Origin: Stappia sp. BW2
Lineage (GTDB): Bacteria; Pseudomonadota; Alphaproteobacteria; Rhizobiales; Stappiaceae
Reading direction: 5' to 3'
Assembly: GCF_008107695.1 (NCBI RefSeq)
Contig: NZ_VIRG01000070.1
Location: forward strand, 124,001 to 188,000
Length of the DNA: 64,000 bases
Shown here: piece after piece, positions 9,967-18,705 of the stretch
Numbering within the stretch: position 1 is the first letter of the stretch
Layout: each line of letters opens with the position of its first letter
Translations under genes and position numbers: made by a program
The notes under the pieces: generated by a model
What the model saw: the letters and a program-made list of their open reading frames with translations, nothing else
What the model was told of the DNA's origin: nothing
The model's database searches: none

Positions 9967-10020
9967 AATCATGTCGTTGAAGCCGGTATTACTCTCGGCC
10001 TGTATGCCTCAGGGCCAGTA

Positions 10021-11454
10021 TCAGGCAGGAACCGCCGGGTATTTCATACCCGCAACTTCTTGCATCAACCGGATGACCTGGGTGCTGTATCCCGCCTCGT
10101 TGTCATACCAGACGTAAAGGACCAGGCGGTCGCCATCGACGATCGTAGCCTGGCTGTCGACAACACCGGCGTGGGTGGAGCCAACCAGATCGGAAGAAAC
10201 CAACTCGGTCGAGGCGGTATAATCGATCTGGTCCTGCATCGGCGATTTTACGGAAATCCCTCGCAGGTAGTTGTTCATTTCCTCAGCCGTCGTTTCGCGC
10301 TTGAGGTTCAGGTTGAGGATGGCCATGGAGACATTGGGGATCGGCACGCGAACCGCGTTACCGGTCAGCTTGCCCTTCATTTCAGGCAGGCACTTTGCCA
10401 CGGCGCTTGCAGCGCCTGTGCTCGTCAAGACCATGTTCAAAGGTGCGGCGCGTCCACGGCGATCACCCTTGTGGTAGTTGTCGATCAGGTTCTGGTCGTT
10501 GGTAAAGGCGTGGATCGTTTCAACGTGACCGTTCTCGATCCCGAACTCATCGTTGATCACCTTGAGCACTGGCGTGATCGCGTTGGTGGTGCAGGAGGCC
10601 GCACTCAGAATCTTGTCGTCTTCTGTAATGTCGCCGTGGTTGACGCCATAGACGACATTCCTGATGTTGCCTTTGCCCGGTGCGGTCAGAACGACTTTCG
10701 ACGCACCCGGACATTTCAGGTGTTGGCCTAGGCCTTCTTCGTCGCGCCAGATGCCCGTGTTGTCGACCACCAGCGCATTGCGGATGCCATATTTTGTGTA
10801 ATCGACCTCGGCGGGTGAGCTGGCGTAGATCACCTGAATGTAGTTGCCATTGGCAATAATCGCGTTCTGCTCTTCATCAACCGTGATGGATCCGCTGAAC
10901 GCGCCGTGGACGGAGTCCCGCCGCAGGAGGCTGGAGCGTTTCTTCAGATCTCCATCCTTGCCGCCGCGCACGACAATTGCGCGAAGCCGCATTTTGTTCC
11001 CGGCGCCGACGCGTTCGATCAGCATGCGGGCGAGAAGGCGGCCAATGCGGCCGAAACCATACAGAACGACGTCCTGCGGTTCCTGCAGAATGGAGGTCTT
11101 GCCGGTGTTGATGCTGGCAAGCTGCTTTTCAAGGAAGCTCTTAACGTCGCCGCCTTCTTCCATGTAGCGGTGGCAGAGCTTGCCGAGGTCGACGCGGGAG
11201 GCGGCGAGATCCATCTCAAGCATTGCCTTGACGATTTCAAGGCTCTTGGAGACTTCCAGCTCCTGCCCGGTGATCTGCAAGGCATAGCGGTGTGCCTTGA
11301 TGATCTCGATGGCGGAGTTGTTCAGCAGGCGGCGCCCGAAAATGCGGATGTTGATGCCGAAGTCGCGGTAGAGGTGTCCAACCAGCGGGATCATCTGCTC
11401 GGCGGCGGATTGTTGTTCCTTCCAGTTGTCGAAGTGATTATCCATAGCCGCCAT
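10021..11454 (-). CDS. gap: Glyceraldehyde-3-phosphate dehydrogenase, long form
   Basis: Enzyme of 477 residues catalysing NAD(P)-dependent oxidation and phosphorylation of glyceraldehyde 3-phosphate, in the cytoplasm. Residues 1-125 are a helical extension absent from classical ~335-residue GAPDHs. The Rossmann motif GFGRIG is at 133-138, and the catalytic site SAASCTTNAITP places the nucleophile at Cys288; ETIHAFTNDQ and NVVYGVNH also match GAPDH. Long GAPDHs of this build are a recognised proteobacterial subgroup that usually coexists with a normal gap gene. ATG 11454 was chosen because AAAGGAG lies 7 bases upstream; a TTG at 11460 is closer to that site. It is monocistronic, with its own terminator. 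Whether it serves glycolysis or another role is not decided by the sequence. Confidence 0.9.
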   Translation of the reverse strand: MAAMDNHFDNWKEQQSAAEQMIPLVGHLYRDFGINIRIFGRRLLNNSAIEIIKAHRYALQITGQELEVSKSLEIVKAMLEMDLAASRVDLGKLCHRYMEEGGDVKSFLEKQLASINTGKTSILQEPQDVVLYGFGRIGRLLARMLIERVGAGNKMRLRAIVVRGGKDGDLKKRSSLLRRDSVHGAFSGSITVDEEQNAIIANGNYIQVIYASSPAEVDYTKYGIRNALVVDNTGIWRDEEGLGQHLKCPGASKVVLTAPGKGNIRNVVYGVNHGDITEDDKILSAASCTTNAITPVLKVINDEFGIENGHVETIHAFTNDQNLIDNYHKGDRRGRAAPLNMVLTSTGAASAVAKCLPEMKGKLTGNAVRVPIPNVSMAILNLNLKRETTAEEMNNYLRGISVKSPMQDQIDYTASTELVSSDLVGSTHAGVVDSQATIVDGDRLVLYVWYDNEAGYSTQVIRLMQEVAGMKYPAVPA

Positions 11455-11825
11455 ACACAAAACTCCTTTATGGTCTTTTCAACGCAATGAGTGGCAAGTC
11501 TTTAGCCTATGCACGCTGTTTATCTCTGGTGCGAACACCCTGTCCATAAGAAGTTTCAAGACTAATCGATTGAAATCTCAGAAAGAGCTCTGCGTCACGT
11601 TCAGGCTGTCGGAAACGTTACATCGGTAACCTTGTTGGTGCCCGGAAATCAAAGAAAAGACACTTGACTGGTCGAAAAAAGGCAATGCAGATCCTGGTGC
11701 TTCTCAGGAGTCATTGGCTGCGGCAATTGAAGCTGGCCTTCAGCGTCAGGCAGATTGTATTGCTCACGCGTTTCCTGCGTGGATGAGGACCCGGCTTTTC
11801 GCGGTGCCGGCGTTGCGAGGTCGGT
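11455..11825. other. Intergenic region upstream of gap
   Basis: About 370 bases between the gap start and the end of the next minus-strand gene. It should contain the gap promoter and possibly the terminator of the regulator gene. I see no convincing gene, repeat or RNA in it. Confidence 0.5.
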
Positions 11826-13496
11826 TCAAACGCCCAGTTCGCGCAGGGTTTTTTCTATCGTTTCGCGAGCACCGTTCTTGGCAAAGGGGAAGGATGCGAA
11901 GAAAACTTCCGAGCTGATTGCCGGGTCGGCCTGTTTCGCCCGTGTCAACCATTGCCGGGCTTCGGCGTGCTTGCCGGCCAGGTGCGACGTCAGCGCCGCG
12001 ATCAGCGAAATGTGCTTATGCGCCCCGATCATCTGTGCCGCTTTCACGCCAAGCTCTTGCGCCTTTGCCATATTGCCCAGTTGCACTTGCACCAGCGCAC
12101 GTGCCGATGTCATGCCATAGGCGAGTGGGTCGAGCGGGCTGAGGTCCAGCGCCAGTGCTAGATCGGCATCGGCCTGTGCCGCCTGACCTGCCATCACGCT
12201 CACCAGCCCGCGTGTGTAGACGCCCTGGGCGAAGCTGGGGCTGAGGCTGGTTGCCCGGTCGAACCAGGCGATGGAATCCTCCAGCTGGCCGTCGAGCCAG
12301 GAGCATCGCCCGGCATTGAAATGGGCAAAGGGATCGAGCCGGTCGGTCTCCACCGCTTGCTGCGCCAGCACCCGTGCCTGTTCGACCTCCGCCGCGGGAT
12401 CTTCTGAAAAACGCATGAAGGCTGACTGGAAATGCGTGAAGGACAGCCCACCCATGGCGCCGGAGAAATAGGGATCGCGCTCCAGAGATTGTGTGAACAG
12501 CGCGGCCGCTCTCGCGTTGTCCTGCCGGTTGAAGCGGTACATGTGGTCAAGGCCCAGGTGGAAACAGGCCCAGGCATCGAGTTCTCCCGGCGCACGCCTG
12601 CGGGCGAGCCGCACTTCGTTCTGTGGGATCTGGACCGCCAGACTGGCCACCACATGGCTTTCGATGTCCGACCTGAGCTGCTGCAACTCAGTAAGGCCGC
12701 CGTGATAATGCTCTGCCCAGATCGTTCCGCTGCTGGTCATGTCGATCAGCGACACGCCGATGGTGACATGCTCGCCGGACAATTCGACCGTGCCGGTGAG
12801 CCCATAGCGAACACCGAGCTGCCGACCGGCGGACAGCGGGTCCACATCAGGCCCGCGAAAGCGGAAGCTCGATCCGCGTGCGATGACGAATAGCCAGTGC
12901 AGGCGCGACAGATCCGCAATGATGTCGGCGGGCAGGGCATCGGCCACGATTTCCTGTTGGCCCGGTTCGCCGAAATACTCGAAGGGCAAGACAGCGATAG
13001 AGGGCCGGCCATCACGTGCGTTCTTCAGCATGTCTTCAATCGCCGGGGCGGCTTGCTCCTCGGTCATGAGAGCGGATTTCACGCAGAGCGTTTTCTCCAG
13101 ATCACCGCTGACCTCGGTGTCCGCAACAAACCGGAACCCTTTGCCATGGATTGTCCGGATGACTTTCTGCGCGCTGCCTGTGTCTCCCACTGCCTTGCGC
13201 GCCGCCTTGATCCGAGCCGCCACAGCAGTTTCGGAGACGATCCGTCCGTCCCAGATATGCTCGATCAATTCATCCTTGCTGACCATCCGGTCGCGGTTTT
13301 CCGCCAGCAGCAAGAGAAGGGAGAGGACTTGCGGCTCAATCGCCACGCGTTCGCCACCGCGGCGCAATTCGAAACGTGCCCCGTCCAGTTCAAAGCCGTC
13401 GAAGGTAAACACCAGGGCGTCGGCTTGCGGCACATGTTCCCCTTTCCCGAAAGTCTTCATGAAAAGGTCAGTTATATTCACGTCCCCGTCAAGCAT
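11826..13496 (-). CDS. Winged-helix (OmpR/CadC-type) transcriptional regulator with TPR C-terminus
   Basis: Predicted 556-residue one-component regulator. Residues about 28-107 form an OmpR-type winged-helix DNA-binding domain (LDGARFELRRGGERVAIEPQ ... IRTIHGKGFRF). A central segment begins SIAVLPFEYFG and resembles the domain that precedes TPRs in CadC/adenylate-cyclase-type regulators; the C-terminal ~280 residues are tetratricopeptide-like helices. No receiver domain and no transmembrane helix are seen, so the signal probably acts through the TPR/central part in the cytoplasm. ATG 13496 gives the longest product but lacks a clear ribosome-binding site; ATG 13460 (MKTFGKGEH) is a good alternative. 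It is divergent from the tautomerase gene 83 bases away, which is its likeliest target. Confidence 0.8.
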   Translation of the reverse strand: MLDGDVNITDLFMKTFGKGEHVPQADALVFTFDGFELDGARFELRRGGERVAIEPQVLSLLLLLAENRDRMVSKDELIEHIWDGRIVSETAVAARIKAARKAVGDTGSAQKVIRTIHGKGFRFVADTEVSGDLEKTLCVKSALMTEEQAAPAIEDMLKNARDGRPSIAVLPFEYFGEPGQQEIVADALPADIIADLSRLHWLFVIARGSSFRFRGPDVDPLSAGRQLGVRYGLTGTVELSGEHVTIGVSLIDMTSSGTIWAEHYHGGLTELQQLRSDIESHVVASLAVQIPQNEVRLARRRAPGELDAWACFHLGLDHMYRFNRQDNARAAALFTQSLERDPYFSGAMGGLSFTHFQSAFMRFSEDPAAEVEQARVLAQQAVETDRLDPFAHFNAGRCSWLDGQLEDSIAWFDRATSLSPSFAQGVYTRGLVSVMAGQAAQADADLALALDLSPLDPLAYGMTSARALVQVQLGNMAKAQELGVKAAQMIGAHKHISLIAALTSHLAGKHAEARQWLTRAKQADPAISSEVFFASFPFAKNGARETIEKTLRELGV

Positions 13497-13579
13497 TGCC
13501 GCAGGGGAAGGCGTATCTCTTGTTCATCGGGAGCAACCGATAGTTTTGAAGCACTGAGACATGAACCAGGAGATATGAA

Positions 13580-13804
13580 ATGCCTTTGGTAACGATCGAT
13601 GTCATCAAGAACGTTTTCACCCCTGAACAGAAGCACCAGCTGATCGAAAAAGTGACCGAAGCCATGGTCTCGGTTGAAGGCGAAGCCATGCGCCCGGTCA
13701 CCTGGGTCCGCGTTATGGAAGTCGAGCAGGGTGATTGGGCGATTGGCGGCCAGCGCCTGGGAGCTGCGGACGTTCATGCCATGTCGGGCAAGAAAGTCGC
13801 CTGA
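13580..13804 (+). CDS. 4-oxalocrotonate tautomerase-like enzyme
   Basis: Small protein of 74 residues starting Met-Pro-Leu-Val; removal of Met exposes Pro1, the catalytic base of the tautomerase superfamily. The pattern [20 protein letters not shown] followed by a long helix and [11 protein letters not shown] matches 4-oxalocrotonate tautomerase-like proteins, which form hexamers or related oligomers. AGGAG lies 7 bases before the ATG. It is divergent from the CadC-like regulator and followed by its own terminator, so it is a single-gene unit probably controlled by that regulator. No aromatic-degradation genes adjoin it, so the substrate is unknown. Confidence 0.85.
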   Translation: MPLVTIDVIKNVFTPEQKHQLIEKVTEAMVSVEGEAMRPVTWVRVMEVEQGDWAIGGQRLGAADVHAMSGKKVA

Positions 13805-13830
13805 CCCGAGCGAAAATCTGTTTTCAGAAG

Positions 13831-13856
13831 GGCCGTGCCTCAGGGCGCGGCCTTTT
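13831..13856 (+). terminator. Terminator after the tautomerase gene
   Basis: Nine-bp stem ggccgtgcc / ggcgcggcc (one wobble) with a TCAG loop and a TTTT tail, 26 bases after the stop codon. Confidence 0.85.
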
Positions 13857-14022
13857 GCATTTCGTCCCGTAGGTGCCGTGAACCCGCCGCCAAACCGCAA
13901 GTGCGGCTGTTGAAAATGCCTCAGGAAGCTGTACTCAAGCCAGCAGCAGCCAGGCATCCAGATCTTCTGAGCTAAGCTCCAGGGGAGGCATAGGCAATTG
14001 CAGCTGCGCATTGTTCTCGGCC

Positions 14023-14056
14023 AAAAAAAGCCAGCCCGGCGTCATGCGGGGCTGGC
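14023..14056 (-). terminator. Terminator at the end of the GNAT-rlmJ-RNase T2-GST run
   Basis: On the minus strand the stem gccagccc / gggctggc is followed by seven T residues, starting 28 bases after the glutathione S-transferase stop. Confidence 0.85.
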
Positions 14057-14083
14057 GGATTGCAGGCAACTGTGCTCAGGGGA

Positions 14084-14734
14084 TTACCGCAGCGGGGCCG
14101 GGTCGTTTTCCGGGACAGGTGCGGGTGGAACCTTGGTGTCGGTGAAGGCGGGCACAGCCTCTTCGAAGGCGTCCAGCCAGGCCACCAGCTTCGGATGGGT
14201 CTTGCGCCATTCACCGGCAAAGCGGATGTCCAGATACCCGAGCGCGCAGGCAAGCGTCAGGGAGCCTGCGTTGACGTCTGAGGCGCTTGCCGGAGTGGGC
14301 GGGGTGTTGTCTTCAAAGTGCTTCAAGCCGCGTTCCATCTTGCCAGCCTGATACGCGTCCCAGGCCGGGTCACGGTACTTCTGTTCCTTGAAGCGCTTGT
14401 CGTAGACTCGGAGAATGGCCGCATCCATGATGCCGTCTGCCAGCGTCTGGTCGCGCAGGACCGCAAAACGGGCTTCGCCCTCGGGAAAGAGTTTGCCGCC
14501 GCCTGCCAGGAAATCGAGATATTCCAGAATGACGGAGCTGTCGTAAAGAACATCGCCGTTTTCCAGAATCAGCGCCGGGATCTTGCCGAGGGGGTTCTGG
14601 CTGCGCAGGCTGTCGGAGGGATCTGCCGTATTGGCGTCTTCCACTTCAACCTTGCCCTTGAGACCAAGAATGGACAGGCCGAGCTTTACCTTGCGGCCGA
14701 AAGGCGAGGGGGCAGACGAGCGAAGTTTCATCAT
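14084..14734 (-). CDS. Glutathione S-transferase family protein
   Basis: Cytosolic protein of 216 residues. The N-terminal thioredoxin-like domain (about 1-80) has the conserved NPLGKIPALILENG cis-proline region and YDSSVILEYLD glutathione-contact motif; the C-terminal helical domain includes LTLACALGYLDIRF. It begins MMKLRSSAPSPFGRKV, with serine rather than cysteine in the usual catalytic region, compatible with a conjugating or peroxidase-type GST; the substrate is unknown. AGGAG is about 9 bases upstream of ATG 14734; the adjacent ATG 14731 is equally possible. It lies 47 bases after the RNase T2 gene and is the last gene before a terminator. Confidence 0.88.
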   Translation of the reverse strand: MMKLRSSAPSPFGRKVKLGLSILGLKGKVEVEDANTADPSDSLRSQNPLGKIPALILENGDVLYDSSVILEYLDFLAGGGKLFPEGEARFAVLRDQTLADGIMDAAILRVYDKRFKEQKYRDPAWDAYQAGKMERGLKHFEDNTPPTPASASDVNAGSLTLACALGYLDIRFAGEWRKTHPKLVAWLDAFEEAVPAFTDTKVPPAPVPENDPAPLR

Positions 14735-14781
14735 GGGGCCGAACTCCTGAAAGACTTGGGCGGTTGGGGTGTCGAACGTGT

Positions 14782-15438
14782 TCAGTGAGCGCCGGGCGGC
14801 GGCACGGAGAGGCTGTCAGCGCGGCAGCCGGATCTGTCGACCTCCCGGCAGGACCTGAATTCGAGATCGCGTGTGAGGCAGATACGCACTTCCTCCAGCT
14901 CGCCCCTGTCACAGGCGACGGCAAGCCCAGCTTCCGTCAGGCCTGGATTGGCAAGCCGGAAGGCCTTTTCTACGGTCTCGGGCGCGGCCTTGCCTCGTTT
15001 GTCGAGCGTGCGGAAGGCGCCGGGGATGGTGATCTTGTCGTAAGCCTTGCGGGTGAGGGCGAAATAGTTTTCCGGCGTCAGACCGGAGCAGGTGCCGTGC
15101 TTGCGCCACTCGTGAAAAACGAGATTGTGGCTCGGCATGATGTCTTCCATCGAAACGGCGATCTGCCGGTCGATACGCTTGGGTGCGCCGGGGCAACTTT
15201 CGGGGAACCCCCGCTCATACTGCGGCCACAGGCCATGCACGACGAAGCGAAACGGTTTGGAGACGTCGCATTGGTGCGGGTTGGCATCCGCGCCCTGCTG
15301 TTTGCAATAGGTTGGTGACCAGGACAGGGCGAGGACGTAGAAATCGAACTTGCCCGTTTCATCGGCTCTGGCGGGAAGGCTCAAAAATCCCGCCAGGAGG
15401 CAGGCGAACAGTCTTCCGATGCAGCCGAACAGCGCCAT
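14782..15438 (-). CDS. Secreted ribonuclease T2 family protein
   Basis: Endoribonuclease of 218 residues with a signal peptide (about 25 residues, ending LPARA), so it acts in the periplasm or outside. The two active-site blocks are intact: FVVHGLWPQ (catalytic His68) and HEWRKHGTC (His109, Glu110, His114). Cysteines spread along the chain fit the disulfides of T2 enzymes. These RNases cleave single-stranded RNA through 2',3'-cyclic phosphates and in bacteria usually scavenge RNA as a nutrient. The gene is 35 bases after the preceding small secreted-protein gene on the same strand. ATG 15438 has only a weak ribosome-binding site. The family assignment is very secure. Confidence 0.93.
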   Translation of the reverse strand: MALFGCIGRLFACLLAGFLSLPARADETGKFDFYVLALSWSPTYCKQQGADANPHQCDVSKPFRFVVHGLWPQYERGFPESCPGAPKRIDRQIAVSMEDIMPSHNLVFHEWRKHGTCSGLTPENYFALTRKAYDKITIPGAFRTLDKRGKAAPETVEKAFRLANPGLTEAGLAVACDRGELEEVRICLTRDLEFRSCREVDRSGCRADSLSVPPPGAH

Positions 15439-15473
15439 GGATCAACTCTCTTGGGGGGGGGCGAGCTTACACC

Positions 15474-15920
15474 CTAGTGCGGGCGTGCCGTGCTGCAATG
15501 ATCGCCATACACCCGCCACTTGTCGAGCGGAGCAAGGCAAGCCTCGACGTTCCAGCCCAGCCCGACGAAACCTGCGTGTTCTTCCACCATGTAGTGGACT
15601 GCCTGGATGCTGCCATCGGACAGGCTGGCCGTGCCCTTGCAGTAGCGGCGCTCAATCGGGCTGACATCGTTGCCACGACCGTTGACTTCGCTGATGCCGT
15701 CGATGCTCAAAATGGTGCGGCCGTCGTAATAGTCCCTGCGGGCGCGGGCGACAGTCCCGGCGACAGCGCTTTGCACGGATGCCGCCGTGCAATCCGGCAG
15801 GCGGTTGCCACTGGCAAAGGAGAAGTAGACACGGTCGTCATTCGCGGCCGCCGGTGCAGCCAAGCTTGCGCAAAAGGCCAAGGCTGACAGGGTCAAACAG
15901 ACGGTACGGGCAATATGCAC
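15474..15920 (-). CDS. Hypothetical periplasmic protein
   Basis: Unrecognised 148-residue secreted protein. I prefer GTG 15920, which gives an ideal signal peptide (HIARTVCLTLSALAFCASLA, cleaved near PAAA-ND) with CGGAG 9 bases upstream; a longer frame from 16007 would place about 29 odd residues before the signal peptide. The mature part has four cysteines, in pairs that could form disulfides, and a motif IERRYCKGTASLSDG. It is sandwiched between rlmJ and RNase T2 on one strand and may be translated from the same transcript. No function is assigned. Confidence 0.6.
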   Translation of the reverse strand: MHIARTVCLTLSALAFCASLAAPAAANDDRVYFSFASGNRLPDCTAASVQSAVAGTVARARRDYYDGRTILSIDGISEVNGRGNDVSPIERRYCKGTASLSDGSIQAVHYMVEEHAGFVGLGWNVEACLAPLDKWRVYGDHCSTARPH

Positions 15921-16017
15921 GGCGTAAACTCCGGAAAGCAAACTGTGAGGGAGACGATGGGGGAGCCGGGTCGGAAGGTCAAGGTTCGATACCGGTAAAA
16001 GTGTCATTGGAGGGGCT

Positions 16018-16866
16018 TTATTCGCCGATCATCTGTGTCACGTTCCAACTCGCGCCGGGCCCCTGGTGCAGAACATCGCACAACCAGGGCAGAACCAGAC
16101 GCATTTCTTCCCCCAGCGTGTAGGGAGGGTTGATCAGCGTCATGCCGGACCCGAGCATTCTGGTGTCCGGGCCGCTCTTGCCTGCATTCAGGTCAAGGCT
16201 CAGCACGTCCCGCAGGCCTGCGTCCGCAAAGTCTTCGTGCATGCGCCGGATCGCTCTTGCATCCTTCATCGGATACCACATTGCATAGGTGCCGCCCGTC
16301 CATTTCTTGTAGGCCTTCACCACGGCATCGGTCATGCGGGCAAATTCGTCGGTCACCTCGTAGGCGGGATCGATCAGCACGAGGCCACGCTTTTCCTTGG
16401 GCGGCAGAAAGCTGCCCATGGCAAGCCAGCCATCCAGGTGGATCGTCTTGACCTGATGATCACCCGCGAACCGCTCAGCCAGCGACTTGAAGTCCGCCGG
16501 GTGCAGTTCCGTCAGGGTGAGCCGGTCCTGCTTGCGCATCAACTGCCGGGCCACCATGGGCGAGCCTGGATAGACCGTCAGTGTGTCGCCATCATTGAGT
16601 GAGCGCACCGCCGTCAGCCAGGGGGTAAGCAGATCCGCCACCTGCGGCGGGATATCGGCCTCGAGCACTTTGCCGATGCCAAGTTGCCATTCTCCGGTCT
16701 TCTGCATCTCCCGCGAATTGAGATCGTAGAGACCGATGCCCGCATGGGTGTCCAGGATGCGGAAGGCTTTGTCCTTGCGCTGGAAATAAGCGATCAGCCG
16801 GGCCAGAACGACGTGTTTCAGAACGTCGCCGATGTTTCCTGCATGGTAGGCATGGCGGTAGTTCAT
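16018..16866 (-). CDS. rlmJ: 23S rRNA (adenine2030-N6)-methyltransferase
   Basis: Protein of 282 residues matching RlmJ along its full length: the start MNYRHAYHAGNIGDVLKH is diagnostic, DTHAGIGLYDL forms the SAM-binding region, and LIDPAYE is the DPAY-type catalytic motif of N6-adenine methyltransferases. The enzyme uses S-adenosylmethionine to methylate A2030 (E. coli numbering) of 23S rRNA. The first codons overlap the stop of the upstream acetyltransferase in an ATGA junction, indicating translational coupling. Usual family length is about 280, so the gene is intact. Confidence 0.95.
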   Translation of the reverse strand: MNYRHAYHAGNIGDVLKHVVLARLIAYFQRKDKAFRILDTHAGIGLYDLNSREMQKTGEWQLGIGKVLEADIPPQVADLLTPWLTAVRSLNDGDTLTVYPGSPMVARQLMRKQDRLTLTELHPADFKSLAERFAGDHQVKTIHLDGWLAMGSFLPPKEKRGLVLIDPAYEVTDEFARMTDAVVKAYKKWTGGTYAMWYPMKDARAIRRMHEDFADAGLRDVLSLDLNAGKSGPDTRMLGSGMTLINPPYTLGEEMRLVLPWLCDVLHQGPGASWNVTQMIGE

Positions 16867-17390
16867 TCTGTCTTGTTTCCGGAAGCCGGTTCGGCTTCGC
16901 GCTTGAAGAAAACGACAGCCTTTTCACCGTGGTCGGCTCTGCCGATTTCCGTGAAGCCGAGCCGGCTGTGGAAGCGCATCGACCCCGGGTTGGGCGGGCG
17001 TTCGTTGACTTCGCAAACGAAGACGCGGCCGGTGCCGGCGAACCGTTCAAACAGGGCGGTGTAAAGGGCATCGCCGATCTTCTGGCCGCGACGGGTCTCG
17101 TCGACGCAGATCCGGTCGGTGTAGGCGAAGTTGGACAGGCGCTCGCTCAGCCAGTGGTAGTTCCGGCTGTCATAATCGGTGCCGTCGCCAAGACACAGCA
17201 GGAAACCGGCGGGCACCTCATCCACGACCGCGACAAGGCACACCAGGGCAGAATTGACGAGGTCGAGCAGGTCTTCGGCTGTCAGCTCGTTCACAGCCGG
17301 CACGGCAGCATTGTTCAGCGGAAGCAATGCATTGAGGTCGCCCGGCAGAAACGGGCGAATGGTCAGGGTATCGGACGAAACGGCAAGCAT
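16863..17390 (-). CDS. GNAT family N-acetyltransferase
   Basis: Protein of 175 residues with a Gcn5-type fold: an N-terminal ligand half, then RICVDETRRGQKIGDALYTAL, whose RRGQKIG is the acetyl-CoA pyrophosphate loop (Q/RxxGxG/A), and a terminal MRFHSRLGFTEIG. Such enzymes transfer an acetyl group to an amine, but the substrate is not predictable. The stop codon overlaps the rlmJ start by four bases, so these two are certainly co-transcribed. Nothing in the sequence ties the acetyltransferase to ribosome modification, although the coupling makes it worth considering. Confidence 0.88.
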   Translation of the reverse strand: MLAVSSDTLTIRPFLPGDLNALLPLNNAAVPAVNELTAEDLLDLVNSALVCLVAVVDEVPAGFLLCLGDGTDYDSRNYHWLSERLSNFAYTDRICVDETRRGQKIGDALYTALFERFAGTGRVFVCEVNERPPNPGSMRFHSRLGFTEIGRADHGEKAVVFFKREAEPASGNKTE

Positions 17391-17546
17391 GGAGCCCCTC
17401 TATGGAATTCGGAGACGCCTTATAGGCACTTCGGGGGGATGTGAAAAGAGGTCCGCCAAATCCGTTGGTCGCCGGAAGAGCGGATGATCGGGCTGTCGGG
17501 CATTGCTCCAATGCGGGTCGGGGAGGTTGCGCCGGCACTCTTGGTG

Positions 17547-17580
17547 AAAAGACAGTGGGCGCAGCATGGCTGCGCCCACT
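17547..17580 (-). terminator. Terminator after the cold-shock protein gene
   Basis: Perfect 11-bp stem agtgggcgcag / ctgcgcccact with a 5-base loop, followed on the minus strand by GTC and TTTT. It starts 45 bases after the stop codon. Confidence 0.85.
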
Positions 17581-17624
17581 CGCATCATACTCTCGACCCC
17601 TGCGTCGGCAGGGAAGGCCGGAGT

Positions 17625-18491
17625 TTATTCTTCGGCTGGTCCGCCCTGGTCTTCCTGCGGTGCATCGCCTTCTTCGAGCGCCTGCAGGTTGACCGCTTTC
17701 GGTCCCTTGCCCCGGCGGTCCGGCTCGGTCTCGAAAGACACACGCTGTCCGCTATCAAGGCCGGCAAAACCGGAGCGTTCGACTGCGGAAATGTGCACGA
17801 ACACATCCGCATCGCCTTCGTCCGGGGTAATGAAGCCAAAACCCTTGTCATTCTTGAAGAACTTTACAGTGCCAGACTGACGCGGGCCGCGCTCGACAGG
17901 CGGCATGTCCCGCCGTGGGCGTTGCTGACGGAAGCCGCCGTCGCCTTCGCTGCCACCTTCGCGCGGAGCGCCACCATAGCCGCCGCGGCCACCGCCGCCG
18001 CCATAGCCACCGCCTTCACGGCCACCGCCGCCGTAGCCGCCTTCGCGTCCACCGCCGTATCCACCACGGCCACCGCCGCCGCCATAACCACCGCCTTCAC
18101 GGTTGCCGCCGCCATAGCCGCCGCCCTCACGGTTGCCGCCACCGTAGCCGCCACCTTCACGTCCGCCGCCGTAGCCACCACGGCCACCGCCGCCGTAACC
18201 GCCGCCTTCGCGGTCGCCGCCGCCGCCGTAACTTCCGCGGCCGCCGCCGTCACGGTTGCCGTAACCGCCCCGGCCGCCGCCATAGCCACCTTCTTTATTG
18301 TCGTCGCGGCCGTAGCCGCCACCAAAATCATTGTCGCGTCCACCGCGGTAGCCACCGTCCCGGCCGCCGCCGTAGAAGTCACCACCAAACTCGCTTCCGC
18401 CAAAATCACTGCCGAAGTCTTGCGGACCGCCAAACTCGCGCTTGCCGCCGCGCCGACCACGCGACCGCCGGTCCGAATCACCATCGTGCAT
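17625..18491 (-). CDS. Cold-shock domain protein with a long glycine-rich N-terminus
   Basis: Protein of 288 residues. Residues about 212-280 are a complete cold-shock domain with RNP1 (KGFGFITP) and RNP2 (VFVHISAV), which bind single-stranded RNA or DNA. The first ~200 residues are low-complexity: more than twenty [12 protein letters not shown]-type repeats with interspersed Arg, Tyr and Asp, resembling RGG/YGG domains of eukaryotic RNA-binding proteins. In plant glycine-rich cold-shock proteins the order is reversed. The repeat is also visible as a reiterated DNA pattern, so its length is probably variable between strains. About 210 bases of 5' region precede the gene before its upstream neighbour, enough for a long leader. 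A nucleic-acid chaperone role is likely. Confidence 0.88.
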   Translation of the reverse strand: MHDGDSDRRSRGRRGGKREFGGPQDFGSDFGGSEFGGDFYGGGRDGGYRGGRDNDFGGGYGRDDNKEGGYGGGRGGYGNRDGGGRGSYGGGGDREGGGYGGGGRGGYGGGREGGGYGGGNREGGGYGGGNREGGGYGGGGGRGGYGGGREGGYGGGGREGGGYGGGGGRGGYGGAPREGGSEGDGGFRQQRPRRDMPPVERGPRQSGTVKFFKNDKGFGFITPDEGDADVFVHISAVERSGFAGLDSGQRVSFETEPDRRGKGPKAVNLQALEEGDAPQEDQGGPAEE

Positions 18492-18705
18492 TACCGAATC
18501 ACCTTAATTGTTGCGCCCTTTCGGCACATAACGACCAACCTCACCCGCCTTCACAGTCGAGTCACCACACCCAGGCGCACTCCGTGCGTCTGTTCAACAT
18601 TCTGGGATCGGGTTGAAGCAATCCTGCCGCATCCTTCTCCAGCCGCTGCGTTTTCATCATAAGGGCGGGATAGGGAAAATCGCAAGAAAATCCTTGGAGA
18701 AAGGC

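Noticed and set aside
17864-18616. Alternate-frame Ala/Thr- or Arg/His-rich proteins over the cold-shock gene
   Set aside because: Shifted translations of the glycine-repeat DNA.
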